64,000 nucleotides of DNA from Dryococelus australis (GCA_029891345.1 CM057009.1:232739178-232803177); one strand, 5' to 3'; counted from the first letter of the stretch, positions 21,128 to 32,919 are shown. Program-made: numbers and translations. Notes: generated by a model not told the origin, from the sequence alone.

Positions 21128-22560
21128 TGATTATTTCGAATTGCATATCCAAAACATTCAAAATTCACTATATTTTGTATCCAACGATACAAGGCCGACC
21201 TAAAAAGTCGCACATTTAATATACAACTTTGACCAGAAGAAGGCCTTGGCAGACAGGGAATTCCCCCCTGCATATCCAACTCACCACAAAGACCAGGTTT
21301 TGACTAAAAGTTTCCCCTTGTGTATCCTCGTGAAAAAGCTAATGGGATTGAAAAGTAGGGGTTTGCATATCCAAACCAAAAATGGGGAAATTGGTGCTGC
21401 TCCCCATTTGTTTTGGCCTGCGTATCCAACAAAGTCGGGGGGAAATTTCGACCAGCGCCCATTTATCTCGTATGGCGTACCCAAACCAAAAATAGAAAAA
21501 TACTGCAAATAATTTCATTTGTTTCCCCGGGCATATCCAAGTGCCAAATGTGACCAGTCGTTAAAACTCCCTATTGGGTATCCATAAAAAATTTGTCCCC
21601 CCCTTCCGCTCATTCGAATATGTGTGATATGTGATAGGTTATGAATAGTTTTTCTTAGAGGGATCGTTAATTTTTTTTATATTTGTAAACAAAACTTTAA
21701 ATTACTTAACTAGCTTCCCCATAAATAATTTACCTCAACAATAGAAACTGGCAGATCCAAGTTCCTCGGATGCAGAAGATGCAGATGCATCCATAATCGC
21801 TGACCGGACACGTCTCATGACTGACAAAATTGCTGTATGTCCTCCCTGGGTCGCAAAATAAATTTAAATTTAAACCAATAACAAAACAGCACCTCACTCT
21901 CACTCGCTTGTTTACACTTTAATTTTAAGCTGTAACAAATGTCAAGTCACTCTCACTCGCTTCTGTAAATAAAAATGGTTCACTTACCTGTTTATACTTT
22001 AAAATTATATTATATATCAACGAAACAGCAGCAAACGCACACATTTATTTACACTTTAAAATTAAATTTAAACAAACAGAAACTGCAACAGACTCACACT
22101 TGCACCTGTAAATTAAAACAGTTCGCTCAATTGTTTACACTGTAAAATGAAATTACAACTATAACAAACAAAACAAACACAAAACAGCACCAGACTCGCA
22201 TGCATGTTCACATTTTTAAATGAAATTTAAACATTCACAAGCAGCAGAGGACTCACACTTGCAGCTGTCAGTAAAAATAAAAACTCACTCGTTTACGCTT
22301 TAAATTTAAATCTAAACAAACACCAACAGCAACAGACTCACACTCGCACCTGTAAATTAAAACAGTTCACTCTCTCGTTTACATTTTAAAATGAAATTTA
22401 AAGAGGCACAAACAGCAACAAACTCACTCGCGCTTGCAAATATAAAAACATTTCACTCACTCATTTACATTTTAAAATTAAATTTAAACAAATACTAGTG
22501 GCAAAAATCTCACACACTCGTTTACAATTGTGCTTTTAATGCCAATTTAAACAAATGCAA
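21128..22560 (+). repeat. 1.4 kb direct repeat, left copy (CATATCCAAA-rich part plus short tandem array)
   Basis: Colinear with 23795-25190. The shared landmarks are TTATTTCGAATTGCATATCC at the start, ACCTAAAAAGTCGC (21200) against ACCTAAAAAGTAGC (23870), GTAGGGGTTTGCATATCCAA (21355), GAAACTGGCAGATCCAAGTT (21745), and then an array of ACTTTAAAATGAAATTTAAAC / CACTCGCACCTGTAAATTAA words. The first third repeats (G)CATATCCAA(A) about every 50-80 bases. Confidence 0.8.
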
Positions 22561-22619
22561 TCCATTACATGTCAAAAGGATAACTGCTTTCGTTACAACC
22601 GCCATCCCCTCCGTGTCGA

Positions 22620-23600
22620 TTCCGAAGGTGCATGGCTGCCACATTGACTAGTAATGCGTGCAGTCGTTCGCCATATCAATGGTTATTTTTCAAGATGTAC
22701 TCTGCAGGTAACAGACCCACGAATTTTTCCATCTGCCAAAGCATGGGATGCTGTACCTCACCGAGCACCAGTTCCGCTCGATGTTCTGAATGTGAATCCT
22801 TAATGCCCCACCCCTTTATATCTTTAGTGCGTTTCGAGTGTTGACCACGCCACTCTTTTCACTGTACACAAATTCCCTCCTGTGATTCACCTGTATGTGG
22901 TGGTAGCCGTAAATTTCCAGGTTACTGTAACCTCACCAACAGTCTGAGATTATGGCTATACCAGGTGCGATCCATTCGCAGATGATATTGGCCAGAGTCA
23001 CCACGTTCCTCTTCTCTATGCACACCAAGAAAAATTTAGTTGGCTTGTCCCACTGCACATCCCCAAAAACCCACAGGTCGTGAACTTTGCATCATTTGCA
23101 GTTCTTACGCTTACCCAATTTCGACTCGTCGATCTGGACCTCTTTGCCCAACCCGCGATGCATTTTGTATTCATCAGCACTAAGTCTATCCACACTTGGC
23201 GGCAGAAATCCGAACATGCGATACCTGTCTTCCCCGAGCACAAATGTTCGTTCACGATCATATGCTGTCGCGGGGATTCGATCAGGCACTAAAGTTAACA
23301 CATCTCGATGAATTTGTCCATCGAAAAGTTTAAATCTCCCACAAAACTACCCTGCCTCGCTGACACTTTGATATTGCATTTCATTCCGTCATCAATTGGC
23401 CGTCAGCACCAACAAGCCTCTGTTGTACACGAGTTTCGCATCCCCTTCCCCACATAGTTCGTACCATATCGACGGCCTGACGTTGTCGTGCTCGATGACG
23501 AAAGTGTTTACATCCTGTGAGGAATGGATCGCTTGCCTGGCATTCAACATTGTGATGTTGCATCCCATGCACACCATAGTTTCTGACAAAAACAAAAACT
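22620..23600 (-). pseudogene. Merlin-type transposase (IS1595/ISXO2-like DDE), broken
   Basis: Minus-strand fragments in order. Near 23595 there is MFLSETMVCMGCNITMLNAR. At 23160-23095 there is KEVQIDESKLGKRKNCK, where EIDES-like sequence carries the first catalytic Asp of the family. Then LWVFGDVQ-like and VPDRIPATAYDRERTFVLGE-type frames follow, then a SDCW-like second Asp region near 22950 and VNHRREFV near 22880. Spacing and wording match the DDE_Tnp_ISXO2 domain, whose animal members are the Merlin superfamily. The N-terminal zinc-binding region is not recognisable. Several frameshifts are needed to follow it. It lies between the two 1.4 kb direct repeats, and the sequence just 3' of it (CTTGGATATGCGA near 23612) is the inverted form of the CATATCCAAA motif. 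Confidence 0.7.
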
Positions 23601-23794
23601 AGAATAAACTAAACTTGGATATGCGATGCATAACAATCGATGCTAAACTTGGATACATAAACAGAATTGGTCGAATATGCTATACTGCAGTTACCCGTAA
23701 AGGAAACAAAGTGAACGGTTACCCTATTCTACAGTCTTGCTTTTAGTATGGTTTTTCCCCTTTGAGCACACAATATGCAACAATGACCTAACTA
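23601..23794. other. Link between transposase relic and right direct repeat
   Basis: Contains AAACTTGGATATGCGATG and AAACTTGGATACATAAAC, inverted versions of the GCATATCCAA motif. These may be remnants of a terminal inverted repeat of the Merlin-like element. Confidence 0.4.
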
Positions 23795-25190
23795 TTAATT
23801 ATTTCGTATTGCGTATCCAAACCCTCAAAAATTCACTACATTTCGTAGCCAATGATACAACAAGGTCGACCTAAAAAGTAGCAAATTTCGGATTCAACCA
23901 CGACTGGGTAAAGGCCGAGGTAGACGCGGAATTTACATCTGCATATCCAGCTCAACCACAAAGACCCGGATTCGACTAAAAGTTTACCCTGGTGTATCCA
24001 CATAAAAAAAACCAGGGTTTTGAAAGTAGGGGTTTGCATATACAAACCAAAAGTGGTGAAATTGGTGCTCTGCCACATTTGTTTTGGCCTGCTTATCCAA
24101 CCGACTCAAAGGGAAAATTCGATCAGCTTCCGATTGTTTTGTATGGTGTACCCAAATAGCAAATCGCCCTACTTGTTTCCCTGGGCATATCCAGATTCCA
24201 AAAGTGACCCATAGTAAAAAATTTCCTATTGGATATTCAGAAAAAATTTAGTACATCCCTACTTCATCCAATTTGAATATGCATGATACGATATATATTT
24301 GGGGGAGGGGATTATTTAATTTTTTATGTATTCATTTGCAAAGAAAACTTCAAATTATTATACAAGCTTCCCATAAATAATTTACCTCAACAAACGAAAC
24401 TGGCAGGTTCAAGTTCTGCAGATGCAGCAAATGCAGGTGTATCCATCCTCGCCGACTGGACTCATCATGACCGACACTACAGCTCTCTGCCCTCCCGGAG
24501 TCGCAAATGAAATTTAAATTTTAACAAATGGCAACAAAACAGCAACTTACTCTCACTCGCTCATTTACACTGTAATTTTAAATCTTAACAAACAGCAACT
24601 CACTCTCACTCGCGCCTGTAAATCAAAATAGTACACTCACTCGTTTACATTTTAAAAATAAATTTTAACATCAATGAAAGAGCAGCAAACTGTCTCGCTC
24701 ATTTAGATTTAACATTAAATTGAAACAAACACAAACAGTAACTCACTCTCACTCGTGCCTGTAAATTACAAGCAGTATTAGACTCACTCCTTCGTTTACA
24801 CTTTAAGATGAAATTCAAACATACACAGACAGATTCACACTCGTGCCTGTAAATTAAAACAGTTCCCTCACTCATTTACACTTTAAAATGAAATTTAAAC
24901 TGTAACAATCAAAACAAATACAAAACAGCATCGACTCACTCGCTCGTTTTCACTTTAAAACGAAATTTAAACATACACAAAATGCAACAGATTCACACTT
25001 GCGCCAGTAAATAAAAAAAACAACAAGAAGATCCCTTGTTTACATATTAAAATAAAATTTAAACAAACACCAACAGCAAGAGACTTACTCTCGCACCTAC
25101 ACATTAAAACATTTCACTCACTCTTTTACACCTTAAAATGAAATTTAAACAAACACAAACAACAAATTCCCTCACTCATTTCTAAATGGT
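23795..25190 (+). repeat. 1.4 kb direct repeat, right copy
   Basis: Same order as 21128-22560: CATATCCA-rich part, GAAACTGGCAGGTTCAAGTT near 24398, then the array with CACTCGTGCCTGTAAATTA and ACTTTAAAATGAAATTTAAAC words. Divergence from the left copy is visible at many positions, so this is an old duplication. Confidence 0.8.
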
Positions 25191-25439
25191 GTCAGATTTT
25201 CTAAGTCAGCAACTGTGCATGCAGGGGAAGAGCAGTGTTAGCATTTTCTCAGGTCCAACCCAGTATAGTGAATAAGGACAGGCATGTGCAAGATTTAAAT
25301 GAATGTTAATTAAAGTAAAAATATTTATTAAATGATACACACGTGTAAAAAAAATTAAATCTCATATTTTTTAAAAGTTAGAAAGTACTACTTCAAAATA
25401 TCTTTCTAGTCGATCCAACAGTCATCTCACATCGAATGC
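25191..25439. other. Unassigned DNA
   Basis: No gene seen. This is the boundary between the tandem array and the integrase relic. Confidence 0.4.
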
Positions 25440-26168
25440 CCGAGACAACTCATGTAAACGTGAACGTTATGTCGTTTCAACTCCTTCTTCACCAAAAAAT
25501 ATCGGGAAACTTCGGTGGCTGGAACTGCTCTGTGTAAAAGCCTCCGACGATGGGTTCCCTATGAAGGACCTCGAGGTAATACATGCATGGGTACTACTGT
25601 TGTATGCGAACCGACTTTGAATAATTCCATTGACCAGTTCGGACGATAGACTTTGTGGAAGATTCCACACTGTTTGTAAATGCATACCAAGTCACCAATC
25701 TTGGCTTTAGGCTTTCGTGGGTCCCACCTCTGTGGAATAGCATACACTGTCCAAAGCTGGCAGTCGTCCTTAATGTATTTAGGCTTCATGCGGATGGTAG
25801 AATAAATGGTAGAATTATACTCTCGGATGAATTCCGACAATAGGCTTAGCCACTTGTAGTACCCATTTGCGATGAAATCTGTCTACATTTTGACTTTAAG
25901 AATCTGTTAAAATGTTTCGACGAAGCTAACCTTGAGCCAAGAGTACACGAAATAGCGACAAATACGCCACATTTTCGTCAGTGCATTGAGAGTAGTATTT
26001 AAGTATTCTTTACCATGGTCTGTGTCGAGATATTTCGGCATGCATCCTTCGTGCAACACATCCACCATAGCCTCAGTGACATCGCACATATTATTCGACT
26101 TGAGCTGTCTAGCCTAGGTGTACTTGGAAAATGTGTTTATTATGGCTAAAATGTAGCATAAGCAAAGT
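25440..26168 (-). pseudogene. Retroviral-type integrase of a Polinton-like element, decayed
   Basis: Minus-strand reading from about 26168: LAIINTFSKYT then a stop, ARQLKSNNMCDVTEAM, then YLDTDHGKEYLN (near 26030) and VSFVETF (near 25915). Further on are EFIREYNSTIYSTIRMKPKY, KAKIGDLVCIYKQCGIFHKV and YRPNWSMELFKV (near 25640). The pattern fits the DDE core and C-terminal domain of integrases of Polinton/adintovirus-type elements, which insert the element DNA into the host chromosome. The first catalytic Asp (normally D in VIDxFSKY) reads Asn here. The second Asp and a candidate Glu remain. Stops and frameshifts break it into at least three frames. The call rests on recognised motifs, not on a search. 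Confidence 0.7.
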
Positions 26169-26171
26169 CTA

Positions 26172-26489
26172 TTAGGTTGGATTGGAACATACCGCCCAGT
26201 CCTTTAATGGTGTACTTTCTCCGATGATAATTCCTTCTGGCAGACCTGTGCAATTCCCCAGGAAATGCATATTTCGTCGTCCTACGATGTAGCCAGCTTC
26301 TGCGAGTTCTTCAATGATGGATATAACCGCATTGGTGTGTGGCCAGTTGTCCACAGACTGCAAAGCGACCATTAGCCATAGTATATCGACGAGTTCATTT
26401 GGAATATCAAATAACATGTAGGCTAGTCTACCTTGCATTTGGCATTGATAATATGCAACAGAACCGATCCACAAGCTTCGGTCAATCAT
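26172..26489 (-). CDS. Small ORF upstream of the integrase relic, possibly partial
   Basis: A 105-codon frame ending just before the integrase reading starts. The middle reads NELVDILWLMVALQ and PHTNAVISIIEELAEAGYIV. It resembles the C-terminal end of the ORF at 5067-5603 and fits a segment that I recall from uncharacterised Polinton-type proteins of arthropods. It may be the N-terminal part of the integrase protein. The function is unknown and the start is uncertain. Confidence 0.4.
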   Translation of the reverse strand: MIDRSLWIGSVAYYQCQMQGRLAYMLFDIPNELVDILWLMVALQSVDNWPHTNAVISIIEELAEAGYIVGRRNMHFLGNCTGLPEGIIIGESTPLKDWAVCSNPT

Positions 26490-27358
26490 GGAAACAGTCC
26501 TGACACTATGATTAACTTCGTGTGCATTGTGCTCTTAAACCATCATGTTGTGGGGTTATCAATGGAATAATGAATATATCTGGACTGTAGTAGGCAGCAT
26601 TACATGTGTGAATACCATTCGGCGTAGGGACCGAAATGCCTAGAAAACAGGGGCAGTTCTTGTTAATGGGAGCAGGGGTACGTGCACTCCTAAATAAAAT
26701 CTAACATGCCCGAGCAAATAGATATTCTTTTATAGATCTTTCTACTGTAATTTAAGTGTAAAAGTAACATTTTTTGGCATTAAGTTCTGTATCACTAGGC
26801 TGTTAATAGTGTCTTTTTACTTCAGGCATGGAAAATAACTTTCTTTGCAGCTTTGGGGCACAGACTGTCCCTGCCCACACTGCTGTATATTTTTACCTTG
26901 ACGAAGGTGTACGAGATGTGCCGAAAACAGCCGAAATGCGGTTCATGCTAATGACTATGGTTCACACAGTTTTATAACAGTCGTGATCCTTTGAAATTCT
27001 TCCTGGGGCTGCCACTGCTACATAACAAATCTTCGCACTACCCTTGTGTGATTTTAACCTTGAACATGCTGATCTGCATCACACCAGGCAAAAGCAACTG
27101 TTTTGTGTTCTAGGCAAACCATTTTTATTCGTGGTGCTGCAAGTCATAAATTTGGTTGCAGTTACGATCTGAGTAGGAAGCGATGCAAAGTCCAACAAGA
27201 GTGCCCACCTTGGGTCTGCACTCTCGTGTTTGTTTCCAGTCCCCGCACACGAAGTAAATCGATCAGAGGCGGAACATCTTCGTCACTAGTGATGTGCCTT
27301 TCTTATTAAGGCAGTTCCAGACTACTTTTCTGTTTATGTGTCGGTGTCGGTCTTTCCA
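26490..27358. other. No gene recognised
   Basis: Balanced-composition DNA with short frames only, for example near 27103-27309. No repeat matching other parts of the window was noticed. Confidence 0.4.
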
Positions 27359-28090
27359 CACTATTAAAAAAAATTTCCTTCATTTTACGGAAAAGTGCTG
27401 GTAAAAATGTATCCTGAAGTGTCTGTAAACTCTCCGTAATATTACGGACACATTGATTTTCAGAAACAGACTTTCCGTAAAGTTTACAGAACCACTACGT
27501 TAATTTCCAAGTTCGTTTTCTGTGCTTCCCATTTAAAATAAGATGAGATAGTGAAAATTTCTTTAATTTTCGTTATGTGTGTGTTCAACTGTGTATAAAA
27601 ATGATATTAAAAAGTTAAAATATTTTGTACTTAAGCGAGGTTTGAACCCGAGTCAATAAATCACCAGCCTAAAACTCTAACCATTCACCTACAACACTGA
27701 CTTGAAAATTGTAGTACAACTTTTATAATTGTATTCAAAAGACAAAGGCAAAAAATTCAGTTTCTGTTGAATTTAGTGTATTTTTAGTGTTGCCAAATTT
27801 TACAAACTCCTGATGCTATTCTTTAATGTTTGAAAGAATAAGTTATAGTCGCACTGATAACCTTAACTGCTGCAGCAACGATAATTTTCCTGTTACAGTG
27901 GTGAAGAAAGCTTCATGCAGAATCGGCATTGTTCGTCCCCGTATCTCGAAGCCAAAGGGAATACAGAGACTTTCCGGTTTTTGTATTTACGGACTTAACT
28001 CCATTTTTCGTCATCAGGGATTGTCTTTCCCTATATACACTGTAAGTTTCCGTAAAACATTCTGTAAATATACAGAAATGTTTAACAGTG
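27359..28090. mobile_element. MITE of ~730 bp with TTTACGGAAA-type ends and a tRNA-like insert
   Basis: The left end CACTATTAAAAAAAATTTCC then CATTTTACGGAAAAG and the right end (read inverted) CACTGTTAAACATTTCTG then TGTTTTACGGAAAC match as terminal inverted repeats. Near the left end lies a perfect palindrome TCCGTAATATTACGGA. No transposase is present. A tRNA-like box A/box B sequence sits inside at 27631-27697. No clear target duplication was seen. Confidence 0.65.
27631..27697 (-). ncRNA. tRNA-like sequence (possible SINE head or Pol III promoter)
   Basis: On the minus strand it reads GTAGGTGAATGGTTAGAG (box A-like) and, about 35 bases on, GGGTTCAAACCTC (box B, GGTTCRANNCC type). The acceptor and anticodon stems do not pair convincingly, so it is a tRNA-derived sequence and not a tRNA gene. 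Confidence 0.5.
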
Positions 28091-28497
28091 CGTCTTCATT
28101 TCGCATTTCATCTCCAGATGAGGCAAACCATCCTCCTGTCATTGTCGAGCAAGGATGTAGATGTGGCTGGTATTCAGCTTGTAAGCCTCATGGCTACGAT
28201 TATCGAGAGCTGTCTGTCACTTTTCGTGAGTAGATATTTCGCAAGTATAGCTTCGATGGCTTGCTGCAGCTGAGTGGTCAGTTCGGTTCGTTCCACCATC
28301 ATTAATCGAATGGAATAAATGCACAACCACACAAGTATATATATTCACAGTCGAATCACATAATGACCACCAGTTAGAAGTACAATGTGCAGTGTATAGC
28401 CTATGATGTATGGCCCGTGATGTGGTTTGGTGAAGTGGTTTTACAATGCTGCCAACAGGCTGGATGTACACCGTATGCTTCCTACTGTCATGGGTAA

Positions 28498-28786
28498 GGG
28501 AAGTGATTTAACTGAGTTGCAAAAGGGATGATCATCGGATTCTGGGCCAAGAGGGGCAGCATTTTTGAAACAGCGCCATTTGTATACAGTTCACATGCCT
28601 CTGTGGTAAAGGTGTTTCGTGAGTGAACGAATGGCACCATTGGGAATAACCGTTGTGGAAACTGCGGAGCTCCATGTGCCATTGATGTCCGACGTGAACG
28701 TATACTACGACAGTGTGTGAAGGCCAACCGATATGCTACAGTGGAACAGCCTACTGTCCAAATGAACTAGGGATGATCCAGACATG
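28498..28786 (+). pseudogene. Tc1-like transposase, N-terminal part
   Basis: The plus-strand reading includes ELQKGMIIGFWAKRGSIFET, then VVKVFRE, a stop, and DVRRERILRQCVKANRYATV. This is the paired helix-turn-helix DNA-binding region of Tc1/mariner transposases. At least one stop is present, and the gene is cut by the foldback insertion at about 28787. Confidence 0.7.
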
Positions 28787-29289
28787 TGTCTACAGTAGTA
28801 TAAAATAGATAGTTCTGGCTCAACAGAATGTAGGCTACGGACCCTGAAGACCACTCCAGCCTCCTAAGGTTATCGTCAAAATTTACTTTTTTTTCCATTT
28901 CCCCGTACAAAACAGCCGATTTCACGTACAAACATGTCACTTTTCCCCTTTTTTCTCCAAAAAATTCCTGAATTGCCCTCCTGCTGACGGCGGCCTTCTT
29001 GCAGCCACTGCCGATTACCTGTTTTTCCCTCGTGAAAGTGCATTTTGAACAATGCAGCTGCAGTTTGCTCATTGTGGAAGAGGACTTTGCAATGTGGATG
29101 AATCGTGAGGAAATGGAGAACTTCCTGCAAGACTGAGAAATCATTCCCGATAGCCATCTTGGTGTCGATGACCTATGTCTACTCAGGACAATTGGGGGCC
29201 AGTTGAGGATGTTGGTGGCCAGTGGCAGACATCAAATCGACCAGAGCGGTCATTTTTGATCTCGTACACCACTGCCCCCTCCTTAAGTC

Positions 29290-29575
29290 TGTGTGTGCAT
29301 AAGACTTATAAGCATCGTTGGCTGTAATTTCCGAAACATTTAAGTTACAACTGCCAAAGTCATACCATAGACATCAACCATGACTATGAGAAGGGTCGAA
29401 GTATTACGTATGCCCTATGTCAACTTATAACCATAGTTGGCTGTAATTTCCAAATCATTTAAGCTAAAGTTGTCAAGTTCATATAATAGGCATCAACCCC
29501 CGACTATAAGCAGGGTCGTGGGTCAAGTATGGCCTATGTAGTCTTATAAGCATAGTTGGCTGTAATCTGCTTTGC
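29290..29575 (-). repeat. ~120 bp satellite, left arm of foldback C
   Basis: About two to three units in reverse orientation with CATAGTTGGCTGTAATTTCC cores. Confidence 0.85.
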
Positions 29576-29934
29576 TCCATGCTCGACAACGAAGTGTTTT
29601 TGTGTGATTATCACTCTGTATGATAATGGTTTGTGTTTCGGGTTGACACAGCATGTGTCCTATGACTGGCAGTCTGCAAGTATTTGTGATGACTAGTATG
29701 GTTATGTACGAAAGTAATGATACTACAGAGACACACACAAACACAGCCATTTTGTTTATAAATATTTTCCTTTCATGCACCCAAGCGGTCGACTGGAGAG
29801 TGAGAGTGCAAGCAGGTTTCTGTAGAGACCTGAGTTCGCGACTTGCCACAGCTTATTACTATGGGTACACACACAGCATCACAGTTATCACAGAGGAACT
29901 ACTGGGCTGCTGTATGGAAACTGCCTGTAACTAA

Positions 29935-30150
29935 ACTCATTGAAAGTTCGAGTGCAGACAGGGTTGACAGACTATGACTGATTGTACTTGCAAATGCTTG
30001 GTACAGGCATCGAAGGTTAGATCATAGGCACGGTCGACAGAGTATGACTGTCAGTAATTGCAAAGGCTCGGTCGGTACACAATAACTGGTAGGGTCATGA
30101 CTGTCTGTAATTGTAATGGTTCAATACTTAAGTGTAGGCCAGAGGCATAG
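29935..30150 (+). repeat. Tandem repeat with TATGACTGTCTGTAATTG core
   Basis: About three imperfect units of about 65 bases (TCGGTACACGAGTGCAGGTC-like plus TATGACTGTC.GTAATTGCAA). The same repeat occurs at 30985-31140, 31375-31460 and 31955-32340, and inverted at 17440-17650. Confidence 0.65.
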
Positions 30151-30179
30151 TATGACAATAATTACAAATATGGCATGCT

Positions 30180-30420
30180 AGTTTGCGATGCCTCGATTAC
30201 TGGCTGTGAAGGGGGCCTCTTTACACTCGTGTGCGATCAACATGGTGTTAATTTGAACACCACTTCCTGCTGTGTGCATACAAGGTACACACTTCGCCTG
30301 CACTGTATGGTTAGGGCTTGTAGATGATGGCTCTTCGTAACATTTTGGCAGTGGAGGCTTGCTTCCCTCCAATTAACGATTGTCTGCTGGCGAACATGTA
30401 AACGGTAATGTATAGTGTGT
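30180..30420 (-). pseudogene. Zinc-finger relic 4 (inverted copy of the 17.1-17.3 kb block)
   Basis: The reverse complement aligns with 17090-17310 over about 220 bases, including GGGAAGCAAG, CCACTGCCAAAA, CATCATCTACAA-like and ATGCACACAGCAGGAAGTG. The frame is not preserved. Confidence 0.6.
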
Positions 30421-30429
30421 ACTGAAAGG

Positions 30430-31950
30430 CAGTATGGTCATTGCTTCCAGTGAGATCACAATGATGAAATGTGATCCCGGCCTACAGGTCTCCTGAAACA
30501 GCTACAATCATTAAGGTAAAACCTATGTACCACATCTTCTAAGAGCACAGTACATACATATTTGACATATGTGTATGTGTTGTGATATCTCCTCCCCCTT
30601 ACTTGTTGTGGCTAATTTATTTCGTAATAAGTACATGTACTATTTGCTCCTGTGGTGTTGTCTCTCTTGCACGACTAATTGTGCATGTGTTTTTCGTATG
30701 TGCTTATGGTTCTGGTACTAGGTACTGAATTCCTATTGTAAAGTGACATTCACTTGACTGACCTCTCTCTCCCTCAGCTGGTACCATCCTTCGACTTGCC
30801 TGCACACTCTGTCAAACATGGTCTTACAGATTCTCACATTGCTCGTGCGATGGCAGGATACATTCTGCTGCTTGTGTTGGCCGGTCCCGATTCACTCTGT
30901 TCGTACGGAATATTTTGTACCCAGGATGGTCTCGCATCAGTGATGACAGCGCGAACATAAGTGAGATAGAATATTACTCTCTGTAAGTATGCATATTGAA
31001 GGTCCGATACAGGGGTGTGATTGTCTGTATTTATGCTAGCAGTAAAAATTTGGTACACGAGTATAGGTCAGAGTATGACTGTAAGTACATGCTGCTCGTA
31101 GATATGACTGATATTAGTACACATCGGGCTACCCAGAAGGCTCGGTTAGCATTTCAATACTAGTGATGGTTGATGACTTCGGATCATAAGAAGGTCGTTT
31201 TGACCAGGGCAGTATAACACCCTGCACTTGGCCTTGTTGGTATATACTTACAACCACTTGGGTTGGATCATGTAATAACACTGGTTGACCACTGCCAGTG
31301 TTATATGGCTAAGCAATGCTCCCTTTACAGGAACCTATTATATGACTGAACATATAAAAAAATATACGAGCACAGGTAGAGTCGTCAGAGTATGAGTGTC
31401 TGTAATCGCAACTGTTCAGTACATGAGTGCAGGTCGGAGATGGAGTATGACTGTCATGGCCACTATATGCTTGTCTTAATGAGCAGTTGGACCGATGACG
31501 AACGATTGTCTGCAGGCGTGTCAGCATGCACTCTCAACGGGAATCAAACCTGCGATACTTTTTTTTTTCAACTATCGTACACCACTGTCATCAGGCTACA
31601 TGCAATAGTTACCTTCAAGTACATGCATTTTGACACAGAGTGGCTGTGATGTACTTTCTTGGTCGGTAATGCATACCGTACACAGAAAAACAGAGCAATC
31701 AATGTGCTCTGAGCTTCAAGTGAGTTCATGTCGCGACCTACAGGTCTTATGCTATAAAAACTGATTACTTATGTAGTTCAAATGTGTGTGATATCTCCTT
31801 ACTCGCTATGTCTAATGCGATTGTACTCGGTTGTCTCGAATCATCGGTGGTTGAGTATGTGATTTACCTTGCAGTCTAGGTACATGACGAGTGCAGGTCA
31901 ATCCTCAGTGGTTGTGGGGATACAGACTAGCTGCTTTCATTGAAGGTTCA
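30430..31950. other. Interior of foldback C without recognisable genes
   Basis: A mosaic of short unique pieces and isolated units of the GACTGTCTGTAATTG repeat. Short frames such as 30754-30960 show no family features. Confidence 0.45.
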
Positions 31951-31954
31951 GTAT

Positions 31955-32480
31955 CCGAGTGCGGGTTGGAGAATGACTGTTGTGCTTTGCAGGTTCGATA
32001 CAGGGTATGACTGAATAATTACAAGCTTCGTACAAGAGTTTGTAGGCCGTGGTCTGGTCGCTAATGATGGTTTCGTTTCAGTTGGTTTGTAAGGGTTCGT
32101 TTGACCAGACCAGTCTAGCATCATAATACATTGTATGTGTATGTGGCTCATATTACAGAGCAGGGTGACCTTTACCTGACCCCTACCTTTCAAACTCCCT
32201 GTTATTATTACCTGCCTTGGCACACAAGTGCAGGTCGGAGATAAAAAAATGGACTTAGTAAATCCTGTGTGTGTGTGTGTGTGATTGGTTTGGTATGAGA
32301 GTGCAGGTCGGGGACTGTCTGTAATTACGAACACTGTTGTAGACTTGTATTACCACTCTCTACAGGAATCGAACCTGCGATACCTCGAAGATGGATCAGG
32401 GTACATGCATTATTTCCTTTCAATACCAGTAAGTACATTGACAAGGGTGGTGGGGGGATGTAGTTTTTAGTCAGTATCTA
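31955..32480 (+). repeat. Module shared with the loop of foldback D (inverted there)
   Basis: GAATCGAACCTGCGATAC (near 32368) and the following TACATGCATTATTTCCTTTC correspond to the inverse of about 52010-52080 (GCAGGTTCGATTCCCGTATA). The T-arm-like GGTTCGATTCC word hints at a tRNA-derived origin. Confidence 0.5.
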
Positions 32481-32905
32481 GCATGCATGGAAAGGTGGAA
32501 CTGGTCATTGTGGTCTGCTCTTTCAGTAAGGCCACGTAGACGATAGTGACATGTGCTCGTGGTCTAAGTGTATTCACTGCTATATCAGTTAAGGTAGGGG
32601 ATAATTCGTTTGGTAATAATAATAAGAAGAGGCTTATCATTCTAGCATGTGTAGTTGTATGTTTGAAGACTCAGCTGTCTAGCAGCGATGACTGCATATT
32701 CATTGCGAGTGACATATCATTACATACATACATCGAAGTCTTGGTACACGGCTCACGAGTGCAAGGCCGTTCCCCGCTAGTGGGTTGGTTCTAACAGATT
32801 GTCTGGAAGTAAGCACATGCATTGAAGGTTTGAGTATGTTTAGCGGTCAGTGGGGTTGCAAGATGGTGGTTGCCTAGGATGACTTGTAGTAGTATGCTAG
32901 TAAGG
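32481..32905 (+). repeat. Module shared with both arms of foldback D
   Basis: CTGGTCATTGTGGTCTGCTC, AAGGTAGGGGATAATTCGTT and GTGCAAGGCCGTT match 53330-53640 in order and the inverse of about 49850-50340. Confidence 0.65.
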
Positions 32906-32919
32906 AAAAATATAGGTGA

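Noticed and set aside
21128..25190. LTR retrotransposon (long direct repeats flanking a gene)
   Set aside because: No gag, protease or reverse transcriptase sequence and no primer-binding site were seen. The enclosed relic is an IS1595-type DDE transposase.
28766..29157. 125- and 93-codon minus-strand frames
   Set aside because: They lie in the left arm of foldback C. The right arm does not preserve the frames, so they are not genes.
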